From positions 1 through 14,357 of the forward strand of contig CAJUDZ010000053.1 in the NCBI GenBank assembly GCA_910584965.1: a stretch of 14,357 bases of DNA. Reading direction: 5' to 3'. Source of the stretch: an uncultured Lachnospiraceae bacterium (GTDB lineage: Bacteria; Bacillota; Clostridia; Lachnospirales; Lachnospiraceae). A model generated the notes under the pieces. It did no database searches. It was not told where the DNA came from and was given only the letters and a program-made list of their open reading frames with translations. Position numbers and translations under genes: made by a program. Positions 7,046-12,147 of the stretch are shown here, one piece after another (within the stretch, counting starts at the first letter, position 1; every line of letters begins with the position of its first letter).

Positions 7046-7317
7046 TTCCACGCTTTCAGTTCAAAATCACCGAGCCGGGGTTTGCCAAATGCGCCGATTT
7101 CATAGGCCGGTATAAATTCCTGGCCGACGCAGGAAGCGTCCAGCGTTCCGACCTTTGCATCCGGCAGGAAGAAATCCGTCACGCGCATCCCAAAGTTTCC
7201 CCTTTCGTTATCCGCCGGCGTACACTGGCTTGCCACGGTTACAACTGTTAAAGGACTGTTATCTGATTTTTTCTTAAAGTTACGATAGCCAAGCACCTGA
7301 AATCTGATTCCACTCAT
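7042..7317 (-). CDS. Putative ssDNA-binding protein (pV-like), first gene of the structural operon
   Basis: 91 residues, ATG 7317 with AGGTG about 7 bases upstream. It is a compact beta-rich sequence without membrane segments: VVTVASQ, FGMRVTDFFLP, then VGQEFIPAYEIGAFGKPRLGDFEL. This could form a small OB-like barrel. In filamentous phages the gene before the coat block encodes the ssDNA-binding protein pV, which coats the genome before assembly. The assignment is from position, size and predicted beta content; a direct match was not verified. Confidence 0.55.
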   Translation of the reverse strand: MSGIRFQVLGYRNFKKKSDNSPLTVVTVASQCTPADNERGNFGMRVTDFFLPDAKVGTLDASCVGQEFIPAYEIGAFGKPRLGDFELKAWK

Positions 7318-7433
7318 TTCCTTTCACCTTTTCCTTTCCTTTTCTGTGCTGTTTACTGCTGTTATATGTCAAACGCCGGCAACGGCGTATAACACCATGT
7401 CTTTTCGTCTGTATCACGCCGCCAGCGCAGCGC

Positions 7434-7462
7434 TTGCTTTTTTCCTTTTCCTCCGCTATAAT
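7434..7462 (+). promoter_or_regulatory. Rightward promoter conserved in both elements
   Basis: TTGCTT, 17 bp, TATAAT. The same spacing with TTGCTT/TATGAT is found at 11310-11338. The transcript would begin with the conserved 7476-7527 hairpin and continue into the repressor gene. Confidence 0.5.
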
Positions 7463-7475
7463 AAAAACAACCTGT

Positions 7476-7527
7476 CCCCGTTCTGCGCCGGATGCCTTAG
7501 TAGGGGTATTATCGCATCCGGCCGGGG
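7476..7527. repeat. Conserved hairpin with 20-base loop, candidate double-strand origin
   Basis: The outer stem is CCCCG/CGGGG and the inner stem CCGGATG/CATCCGG. The loop at 7495-7514 is nearly unchanged in element 2 (hairpin 11352-11403), sharing TAGTAGGGGTATTATCG. Strict conservation of a loop in non-coding DNA, in two elements sharing the same initiator, suggests the Rep nick site. A structured leader RNA is the alternative. Confidence 0.5.
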
Positions 7528-7566
7528 TGAATGGAAAATTTAATAATAAACCGACTCATAAAATAG

Positions 7567-7621
7567 CACTTAGATAATAAGTGATATCACCTTGAATCAT
7601 AAATATATTATCACGGTGATA
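7567..7621. promoter_or_regulatory. Operator cluster for the element 1 repressor
   Basis: Three palindromes precede the repressor: CACTTA-GATAA-TAAGTG (7567-7583), GTGATATCAC (7581-7590) and TATCAC-G-GTGATA (7609-7621). The repeated half-site GTGATA/TATCAC is typical of ribbon-helix-helix operators. Autoregulation is inferred. Confidence 0.55.
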
Positions 7622-7656
7622 GCACTATTGTCAACTTTTTATTTGAGGAAAACAAG

Positions 7657-7839
7657 ATGCCAAGTGATAAACCGCAAATCCTTATAAGAACAGAGAAAGA
7701 ATTAATTGAAAAACTCGATATAATTGCAAAAAAGAAAAATCGCTCCAGAGCAAATTTAGCAGAAACAGTACTAAAACAATATGTTGAACAATACGAGCAA
7801 GAACACGGTGATATCCCAAGTGGGGGGGGTATTAACTGA
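7657..7839 (+). CDS. Ribbon-helix-helix (Arc/CopG-type) repressor, element 1
   Basis: 60 residues, ATG 7657 with GAGGAAA about 7 bases upstream. The N-terminal beta strand KPQILIRT is followed by two helices, ELIEKLDIIAKKKN and SRANLAETVLKQYVEQYEQ: the standard MetJ/Arc fold, which binds DNA as dimers through the strand. It is the only gene preceded by the palindromes at 7567-7621 and faces away from the structural operon, so it probably keeps the prophage quiet and controls its own synthesis, as RstR does in CTX phage, though RstR is another fold. The C-terminal tail EQYEQEHGDIPSGG is identical to that of the element 2 repressor while the DNA-contacting part differs. A run of seven G ends the gene. 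Confidence 0.8.
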   Translation: MPSDKPQILIRTEKELIEKLDIIAKKKNRSRANLAETVLKQYVEQYEQEHGDIPSGGGIN

Positions 7840-7873
7840 CTTTTGCATTGCTTAATTTTCTTTTCGACGCATC

Positions 7874-7902
7874 TTGCATTCAATATTTGCATATGCTATA
7901 AT
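7874..7902 (+). promoter_or_regulatory. Promoter of antitoxin RNA, element 1
   Basis: TTGCAT, 17 bp, perfect TATAAT. The same promoter is conserved at 11726-11754. Confidence 0.75.
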
Positions 7903-7908
7903 GCCAGT

Positions 7909-7985
7909 AGGCAAAATAGATATGACTTTAAGTCGGTCAATGAAAGCACCAAACGAAAACCCCAGAGCAGCCACTCTGGGGTTTT
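7909..7985 (+). ncRNA. Antisense antitoxin RNA (Fst/RNAII-like), element 1
   Basis: A transcript of about 77 bases is predicted from the promoter at 7874-7902 to the hairpin at 7956-7985; it contains no credible coding frame. It runs toward the toxin gene on the other strand and shares the terminator with it. Its blocks AAAATAGATAT (7913-7923), AAGTCGGTCAA (7930-7940) and GCACC (7946-7950) are repeated in the same order over the toxin start region (8093-8103, 8108-8118, 8124-8128). The RNA can therefore pair with the toxin mRNA across the start codon and ribosome site, the mechanism of the Enterococcus par/Fst RNA II. Confidence 0.72.
7956..7985. terminator. Bidirectional terminator shared by antitoxin RNA and toxin mRNA
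   Basis: AAAA-CCCCAGAG, 6-base loop, CTCTGGGG-TTTT. A/T runs on both sides make it work from either direction. Confidence 0.8.
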
Positions 7986-8019
7986 CTGTTCCCTATATCA
8001 CGATGGGACTAGGTCGAGG

Positions 8020-8118
8020 TTAGTTGTCATGTTTATCGCTATCTAACCATTTGATGACATAATGACACATTACACCACCCACGACAGCGACTAAAATAGA
8101 TATAATAAAGTCGGTCAA
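8020..8118 (-). CDS. Fst/holin-like type I toxin peptide, element 1
   Basis: 32 residues from TTG 8118: a membrane helix (DFIISILVAVVGG), then HYVIKWLDSDKHDN, a charged C-terminal tail. This is the shape of Fst-family toxins (about 33 residues, one helix, acidic or charged tail) that damage the membrane when overproduced. GGGGG lies about 6 bases before the TTG; an in-frame GTG three codons earlier overlaps that site. The leader contains CCG-GCAA-CGG and an ACCC that can pair with the ribosome site, as in the translation-blocking stem of the fst mRNA. It has its own strong promoter and a facing antisense RNA. It likely stabilises the element in the host. Confidence 0.78.
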   Translation of the reverse strand: MTDFIISILVAVVGGVMCHYVIKWLDSDKHDN

Positions 8119-8165
8119 CGATTGCACCCCCTTTCCGTTGCCGGATTGGGTATGACAACACCAAA

Positions 8166-8194
8166 AGTATAGCACATCCTGTCGAAAGTGGCAA
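8166..8194 (-). promoter_or_regulatory. Promoter of toxin mRNA, element 1
   Basis: On the minus strand TTGCCA, 17 bp, TATACT. The predicted leader is about 40 bases. Identical boxes and spacing occur in element 2 (12006-12034). Confidence 0.75.
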
Positions 8195-8242
8195 AAGAAT
8201 TAGAACGTTATCCCTGTTGATGAACTATGCACAAAACTGTTT

Positions 8243-8527
8243 TCATTCTAAAGCCGGTTCCTTTACAACCTCAAAAAATTCTTTCGGCCGGCAGTATACG
8301 CCGGAATCACAGCGTAATTCATAAACAGTATCATATTCATAAATGACATCATATATCTTATTTTCTGTCAAATCAAAGCCTGTAAATAATGCTTTTACTT
8401 TCATTTTATTTCCCTCCTTTTTATTGTTTCGTATAAGGTCAGCCAAAAGCCATGCCGGCGCAAGAAGAAAAAGCACCGGAAGCAGAAGATGGGAGCCAAA
8501 AAAAACGGCCGCTTTTATGACTGTCAT
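8243..8527 (-). CDS. Small membrane protein fused in frame to a 53-residue soluble domain
   Basis: 94 residues from ATG 8527, with AAAGGA about 5 bases upstream, a ribosome site conserved in element 2. Residues 4-30 are hydrophobic (membrane). A second ATG at 8404 in the same frame has an excellent GGAGGG 7 bases upstream and would give a separate 53-residue protein, MKVKALFTGFDL to VVKEPALE, probably a small beta (SH3-like) fold. There is no stop between the parts, so both a fusion and a separate product are possible. Element 2 keeps only the membrane half (12148-12311). It lies downstream of rep; function is unknown. Confidence 0.6.
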   Translation of the reverse strand: MTVIKAAVFFGSHLLLPVLFLLAPAWLLADLIRNNKKEGNKMKVKALFTGFDLTENKIYDVIYEYDTVYELRCDSGVYCRPKEFFEVVKEPALE

Positions 8528-8737
8528 AAAAATCCTTTCCCCGCATAAGCGGAAGTATATGACCCGTTGCGTTCTGCCGTCAGCCCGCCGCCCCGATGGG
8601 ACCCGCTGCCCGGCAGTCTGCCGCAGGCGGCAGACCACTCACGTTTTTAAAAGCACGGACAAGGAGGAGCGCGCAGGCGTACAGTTCCCGGCTTCCCGGA
8701 CAGCATTTTCAGGCCGGCAGTTTTATCCGGCCTGTTT
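8528..8737. other. Multi-hairpin non-coding region downstream of rep, element 1
   Basis: Three stem-loops follow each other: CTGCCGTCAGC with GCTGCCCGGCAG (8574-8616, imperfect), GTCTGCCG-CAGG-CGGCAGAC (8616-8635) and CAGGCCGG-9-CCGGCCTG (8710-8734). Element 2 has the same three at 12358-12525, the middle one with a wholly different sequence. In Ff phages the intergenic region holds the packaging hairpin and minus-strand origin; this is a candidate counterpart. Confidence 0.5.
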
Positions 8738-9850
8738 CTATACTGGCAGCGCATCATAATCAGACAGCCATTCCGGATTCTTTCCGGAAACGAGATGCCG
8801 TAGACTGCTGCTCATACGCGAAACGGCATCATCAAAATGCTGCGTAATAATGTCCAGACTCCCGCCATCGGCAATGATAACGCCGGCAAGGGTGGGAAGA
8901 CACTGTCTGACAAGCCAGCGTTTTTTATCTTCGATGGTTTTCTGTGCTTCCCGGACAAACAGGCGGAGCTTTCCGACTGCGCCGACAAATGCTTCCCAGA
9001 GCGGATGGGAAGAGCAGCGGGAGCGGTTGGAGTCATCCGGGACAATCAGCCGGACATAATTGTCCAGGATGCCCATGACAATTTCCCCTATCTGTTTCCT
9101 GTTTATCAGAAAATCAACGGCCATATCCGCCCGTTTATTTTTCAGTTCCAGCTCCCAGCGCACCCATGCGTTTTCCAAAGCAGCATCCGTCGAAACGGCT
9201 TTCTCAGCAGAAACATCCGCCGGCTGGAGGGCTTTTTGTTTCTGCTCCAGCTGCTTGTCATAAACACGCAGCATGATATCGCTCTGCCTTGAGCCAAAGT
9301 AGAGCGTATGTCCGGTCTTTTCGTTTACAAAAGTAGATTCATAAACATCCCGCCATGTACGAAATTTGCTTACCACATCCTGCCTGTCGAGGAAATCCCG
9401 CACATCTTCCACGGTAAAAAAACGTGTGCCGAAGTCGTCAACAGCCAGGTCAAATTTCGTGAACCATCCGATGTTCCTGACCTGTGCAAGAAACTCAAGC
9501 ATCACCGTATTGTCGAAATCACTCAGGGAAAGAACATCTTTGGCAAAAGGGATATCAAATGTTATTGAATTTTTAAAGTGTTCCAGAAGGTCAGCAATAG
9601 CAGAACTGCTTATCACAACATGGACGCCCATATCTTCATTACCGTCGGTGAGGATTGTAACCGGGAAACCATCCAGCCGGTACATCTTCTTATAGCCGTT
9701 TGCGCCCCGGGGAAGGAGCAGGAAATCGCATTCCCGGTAACCGAGAAATTCGGCCATTTCTTTCATGTTGGGAATAATCGTGGAAGTAAAGGCGATCCAG
9801 TCGATAGAAGCGGAGAGGGAATTGTGCAAGTTTTCAGAATTTCCGTACAT
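8738..9850 (-). CDS. rep: Rolling-circle replication initiator (Rep_trans type), element 1
   Basis: 370 residues from ATG 9850; an upstream in-frame TTG (9898) would add 16 residues but has poor ribosome-site spacing and lies behind a dyad. Family motifs are KFDLAVDDFG (132-141), TLYFGSRQSDIMLRVYDK (182-199) and WVRWELELKNKRA (229-241), as in pT181-type Rep proteins, related conjugative-element relaxases and many small phages. It should nick the circular phage form and start plus-strand synthesis. The YDK tyrosine is a candidate active-site residue but this was not verified. It is the gene nearest attR, transcribed inward. The element 2 copy is almost identical, especially in the N-terminal half. 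Confidence 0.85.
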   Translation of the reverse strand: MYGNSENLHNSLSASIDWIAFTSTIIPNMKEMAEFLGYRECDFLLLPRGANGYKKMYRLDGFPVTILTDGNEDMGVHVVISSSAIADLLEHFKNSITFDIPFAKDVLSLSDFDNTVMLEFLAQVRNIGWFTKFDLAVDDFGTRFFTVEDVRDFLDRQDVVSKFRTWRDVYESTFVNEKTGHTLYFGSRQSDIMLRVYDKQLEQKQKALQPADVSAEKAVSTDAALENAWVRWELELKNKRADMAVDFLINRKQIGEIVMGILDNYVRLIVPDDSNRSRCSSHPLWEAFVGAVGKLRLFVREAQKTIEDKKRWLVRQCLPTLAGVIIADGGSLDIITQHFDDAVSRMSSSLRHLVSGKNPEWLSDYDALPV

Positions 9851-9867
9851 TTCAAAACCTGTATTTA

Positions 9868-9896
9868 GTACCCCCGTATTACTATACCGGGGGTAC
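9868..9896. repeat. GC-rich dyad upstream of rep
   Basis: GTACCCCCGTAT and ATACCGGGGGTAC around a 4-base centre (one extra C). It lies before ATG 9850 and could be an operator or a leader hairpin. The element 2 copy is cut in half by the IS insertion at 13677. Confidence 0.6.
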
Positions 9897-9910
9897 AAGT
9901 CCTTTCCGGA

Positions 9911-9939
9911 TTGACACGAGATGTCAGAAAATATATAAT
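9911..9939 (+). promoter_or_regulatory. Perfect consensus promoter pointing across attR
   Basis: TTGACA, 17 bp, TATAAT, all 12 bases consensus. It reads away from rep, through attR, to the hairpin at 10018-10057; no coding frame follows. It would give an RNA of about 110 bases. Confidence 0.65.
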
Positions 9940-9985
9940 ATTATCATAAATAGTCAGATAATATCACTTTTCCGCGGGGAAACTA

Positions 9986-10009
9986 TTCGAGTCCCGTCTC
10001 GCGCTCTTT
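9986..10009 (+). repeat. attR of element 1 / attL of element 2
   Basis: Perfect 24-bp copy of 1717-1740, i.e. the tRNA-Gly 3' end. A second integrase starts its own element immediately beyond it, so the site is shared by two tandem elements. Confidence 0.9.
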
Positions 10010-10017
10010 GAAAAAGT

Positions 10018-10057
10018 GCGGAAACGTTGATAAATACAGCGTTTCCGCTATTTTTTT
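10018..10057. terminator. Bidirectional terminator between attR and integrase 2
   Basis: GCGGAAACG, 13-base loop, CGTTTCCGC, then TATTTTTTT on the plus strand. AAAAAG on the other side gives a T-run for leftward transcription from integrase 2. Confidence 0.8.
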
Positions 10058-10090
10058 GTGTCTGCAAATTTGAAGACAGTTGAAGACAGT

Positions 10091-11205
10091 CTATAAAGCC
10101 TGTGATATGAGGTTGTATGTCTCTAAATCTGTTAGCGGATTATACACATATCCTAATGTAGTTGACAGACTGCTATGCCCTAGCATCTCCCTGATACAAT
10201 CCAGAGGTACACCGTTCGCGTTCAGATTGCTTGCATAGGTCTTTCGCATTTTGTGTGTGCTTTTGGTTGTTGTTCCTTGCCGCTGTGCATATTTTTCAAG
10301 CACATATGCAATTTGTCTTGTGGTAATACGTTCGCCGTTCCTCATAAAGATATAACTACCCTGTTTTGGTATTTTCTCCAAAATGGATATCGCTTTAGGG
10401 ACAAGTATCACATAACGGTCACGGTTAGTTTTTGTATGTTCCACCACATCATAAAGATTTGTTTCCTGATTCCTGACTTCTTCACGGAAAACATGAAGAT
10501 GTGATTGCTCCTTGCAGTCTTCCCATTTCAGAGCGACCAATTCACCAACCCGCAGACCAAGCAGAAAGTTAATTTTAACCGCTAAGAAAACTACATCTTC
10601 TGTTTCCGCATACATTTTATCAAGATATTTATTCAGGTTTTCTAATTCTTCTGTATTATATGTTTCGGTCTTGCCTGTTTTTTTAACAACCTGTCTGTAC
10701 TTTACAAGAATTTTCACATCATCCATTGGATTGTGTGCAATGTATTTTTTCCGAACCGCATATTCAAAGCAACCTATAAGAATAGTTTTACATTATTCCA
10801 TTCTTTTTTTGTCATGCTGTATTCTTTTACAAGACGGTTGCATTCGGATTCTAATAACAGTGTATCTATCCGGCGAACTGGCATATTATGTAGTTCTGAC
10901 CGTTCAAAATAACGACTGTAATGCTGTTTATGCCGTGTAATCGTGTTAGGGCTGTCCGTGACTGTTCTCTTGTATTCCAACCATTCCAAAAATAAATCAG
11001 AGAAAGTGAACTTGTCAAGGTGCGTTTCGTCAAAATAAATCGGGATAAGTTTTTCCAGTAGCGCATCTTTCGACTGTGTGCGGATGATTTTTCTTTTCCC
11101 GTCTGCATCCTTATAATATGTCTGCCACCGTCCCTTTTCGGATTTTGGTGCGGTTATTTCATAGGGGTGCATTTTTGATAACATCTTTTCTTTCTTTGCG
11201 TTCAT
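10091..11205 (-). pseudogene. Tyrosine recombinase / integrase (element 2), one-base frameshift
   Basis: Two overlapping-frame pieces (11205 to 10774, and 10726 to 10091 plus the codons before it) join into one 371-residue integrase if one base is added to the T4 run at 10786-10789 on the plus strand: WNNVK then continues TILIGCFEYAVRKKYIAHNP. The C-terminal piece holds the catalytic set: Arg in LGLRVGEL, HKMRKTYAS, LGHSSLSTTLGYVY with Tyr. The N-terminal piece starts MNAKKEKMLSKM and holds an AP2-like arm-binding part and the SAM-like core domain, as in Tn916-type integrases. It is distinct from the element 1 integrase yet sits at the same att site. Real mutation or sequencing error cannot be told apart here. 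Confidence 0.85.
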
Positions 11206-11309
11206 AATTGCTTCACGCACGTTGTCTGCATATGTCAAACGCCGGCAAGGCGTATAACACCATGTCTTTTCTCGGTCTTTTCGCACGTATCGCGCCGACT
11301 GTGCGGCAC

Positions 11310-11338
11310 TTGCTTTTTTCCGTTTCCTCTGCTATGAT
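11310..11338 (+). promoter_or_regulatory. Rightward promoter, element 2
   Basis: TTGCTT, 17 bp, TATGAT; counterpart of 7434-7462. Confidence 0.45.
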
Positions 11339-11351
11339 AGAACCAGCCTGT

Positions 11352-11403
11352 CCCCGTTTTGTACCGGATGCTCTAGTAGGGGTATTATCGCATCCGGCCG
11401 GGG
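11352..11403. repeat. Conserved hairpin, candidate double-strand origin, element 2
   Basis: CCCCG and CCGGATG stems close a 20-base loop (11371-11390) that differs from the element 1 loop only at its first few bases. Flanking DNA differs more. Confidence 0.5.
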
Positions 11404-11440
11404 TGAATGGAAAATTTATAAGTCTATAACAGATAATAAA

Positions 11441-11485
11441 AGTTAATAACTCGTAGTAATTACAATATGTTAAAAGTTATTAACT
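11441..11485. promoter_or_regulatory. Operator pair for the element 2 repressor
   Basis: AGTTAATAACT (11441-11451) and its exact reverse complement AGTTATTAACT (11475-11485), 23 bp apart, just before the repressor. The sequence is unrelated to the GTGATA motif of element 1. Confidence 0.55.
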
Positions 11486-11512
11486 GTCAATAACAATTTG
11501 ATAGGAGTAACT

Positions 11513-11689
11513 ATGCCCACCAAAAAACCAGTTATTCAAACAGTAATTGATGAGAATATATATAATAAGTTCAAAGAAATTTGTAAAAAGGAAGATAGAA
11601 CAGAGTCAAAAATGGCTGCTATAATAATAAAGGAATACATTGAACAGTATGAGCAAGAACACGGCGATATCCCGAGTGGGGGGGATTAA
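11513..11689 (+). CDS. Ribbon-helix-helix repressor, element 2
   Basis: 58 residues from ATG 11513; AGGAG lies 5 bases upstream, which favours this start over an ATG at 11498. Strand KPVIQTVID and helices around NIYNKFKEICKKED and SKMAAIIIKEYIEQYEQ give the Arc/MetJ fold. The last 14 residues match the element 1 protein, but the strand and first helix are different, in step with the different operators. Probably the self-regulating repressor of element 2. Confidence 0.8.
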   Translation: MPTKKPVIQTVIDENIYNKFKEICKKEDRTESKMAAIIIKEYIEQYEQEHGDIPSGGD

Positions 11690-11725
11690 TTAGTTTTTGC
11701 ATTGCTTTTTTCTTCTCGACGCATC

Positions 11726-11754
11726 TTGCATTCAATATCTGCATATGCTATAAT
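11726..11754 (+). promoter_or_regulatory. Promoter of antitoxin RNA, element 2
   Basis: TTGCAT, 17 bp, TATAAT; counterpart of 7874-7902. Confidence 0.75.
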
Positions 11755-11760
11755 GCCAGT

Positions 11761-11830
11761 AGGCAAATGAGTTAAACAATGTATTCATGCACCAAAAACG
11801 AAACCCCAACAGAGGCAACTGTTGGGGTTT
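11761..11830 (+). ncRNA. Antisense antitoxin RNA, element 2
   Basis: About 70 bases from the promoter to the hairpin at 11801-11830. Repeats GAGTTAAACAAT (11769-11780) and TTCATGCACC (11784-11793) recur over the facing toxin start region at 11946-11957 and 11959-11968, so it can pair across the toxin start codon. These blocks differ from those of the element 1 RNA. Confidence 0.72.
11801..11830. terminator. Bidirectional terminator of toxin-antitoxin module 2
   Basis: AAA-CCCCAACAG, loop AGGCAA, CTGTTGGGG-TTT. The stem sequence differs from that of module 1 but keeps full pairing. Confidence 0.78.
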
Positions 11831-11860
11831 CTTCTCGTTTTAGGGACGAGCAGACCCAGG

Positions 11861-11956
11861 CTAGATGTTGTCATGATTGTCTTTTCCGTCTAGCCATTTG
11901 CAAATATAGTAGGCAACTATACTTGCCAGCACGGAAAGAATAAACGAGTTAAACAA
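11861..11956 (-). CDS. Fst/holin-like type I toxin peptide, element 2
   Basis: 31 residues from TTG 11956: membrane helix FILSVLASIVAYYI, then CKWLDGKDNHDNI. It matches the element 1 toxin at the KWLD-x-D/K-HDN end and in length but differs in the helix and first codons. GGGGG lies about 10 bases upstream in a leader identical to that of toxin 1. An ATG inside the leader opens a four-codon frame (ATG AAA ATT GTT TAA) that overlaps the TTG. Same convergent layout with an antisense RNA and shared terminator. Confidence 0.76.
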   Translation of the reverse strand: MFNSFILSVLASIVAYYICKWLDGKDNHDNI

Positions 11957-12005
11957 TTTTCATGCACCCCCTTTCCGTTGCCGGATTGGGTATGACAACA
12001 CAAGC

Positions 12006-12034
12006 AGTATAGCATATTTTGTCAAAACTGGCAA
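12006..12034 (-). promoter_or_regulatory. Promoter of toxin mRNA, element 2
   Basis: On the minus strand TTGCCA, 17 bp, TATACT, as in element 1. Confidence 0.75.
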
Positions 12035-12042
12035 AATTTTTA

Positions 12043-12144
12043 TATTTTATGAAATATGTACGAATAAGATGGTCGTTTATCCCCCCGGACGAAGCCGATC
12101 GGAAGGAAAAATACGCTTTCTTTTTGTGTACTTTTAACAAAACA
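12043..12144 (+). repeat. Inverted-orientation copy of the 3688-3790 block
   Basis: About 100 bp, near 90% identical by eye to the reverse strand of 3688-3790. Here it separates the toxin promoter from the small membrane pseudogene, at a place where element 1 has no such block. Confidence 0.7.
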
Positions 12145-12147
12145 CAT

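Larger units (their letters stand above)
7318..7656. promoter_or_regulatory. Divergent control region with presumed replication origin
   Basis: 339 bp without a gene between the leftward structural operon and the rightward repressor. It contains a CGCCG-GCAA-CGGCG hairpin (7374-7387), a rightward promoter (7434-7462), a large hairpin (7476-7527) and palindromic operators (7567-7621). The part from about 7365 to 7550 is conserved in element 2 (11229-11418). I could not identify a convincing leftward promoter for the structural operon. Confidence 0.6.
1717..10009. mobile_element. Element 1: integrated filamentous phage (inovirus-like prophage)
   Basis: An 8.3-kb unit is bounded by a perfect 24-bp direct repeat of the tRNA-Gly 3' end (1717-1740 and 9986-10009). 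It holds a tyrosine integrase next to attL, a Zot/pI-like ATPase, a coat-like protein with signal, membrane and basic segments, an adsorption-like protein, a possible ssDNA-binding protein, a Rep_trans replication initiator, a repressor and a type I toxin-antitoxin module. A Zot-like ATPase beside short membrane coat genes and a rolling-circle initiator is the hallmark of inoviruses. No gene looks broken, so it may be active. Confidence 0.85.
11206..11512. promoter_or_regulatory. Control region of element 2
   Basis: Non-coding and homologous to 7365-7656: hairpin CGCC-GGCAA-GGCG (11240-11252), promoter, origin-like hairpin, then operators of a different sequence. In element 1 the structural operon lies to its left; here the integrase does. 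Confidence 0.6.

Noticed and set aside
6717..7115. Ser/Val-rich rightward frame of 132 residues
   Set aside because: Mirror of the Glu/Asp-rich codons of the acidic protein on the other strand; no ribosome site.
7330..7480. Leftward promoter for the structural operon
   Set aside because: TTGACA on the minus strand near 7365 has no acceptable -10 at 16-18 bp, and other boxes matched poorly, so none is called.
8616..8635. Perfect stem GTCTGCCG/CGGCAGAC as a rep terminator
   Set aside because: No T-run on the side needed for leftward transcription; better grouped with the conserved hairpins of that region.
8837..9868. Rightward frames opposite rep, repeated at 12586-13659
   Set aside because: Kept in both copies only because rep is nearly identical; no ribosome sites, and the minus-strand frame has the family motifs.
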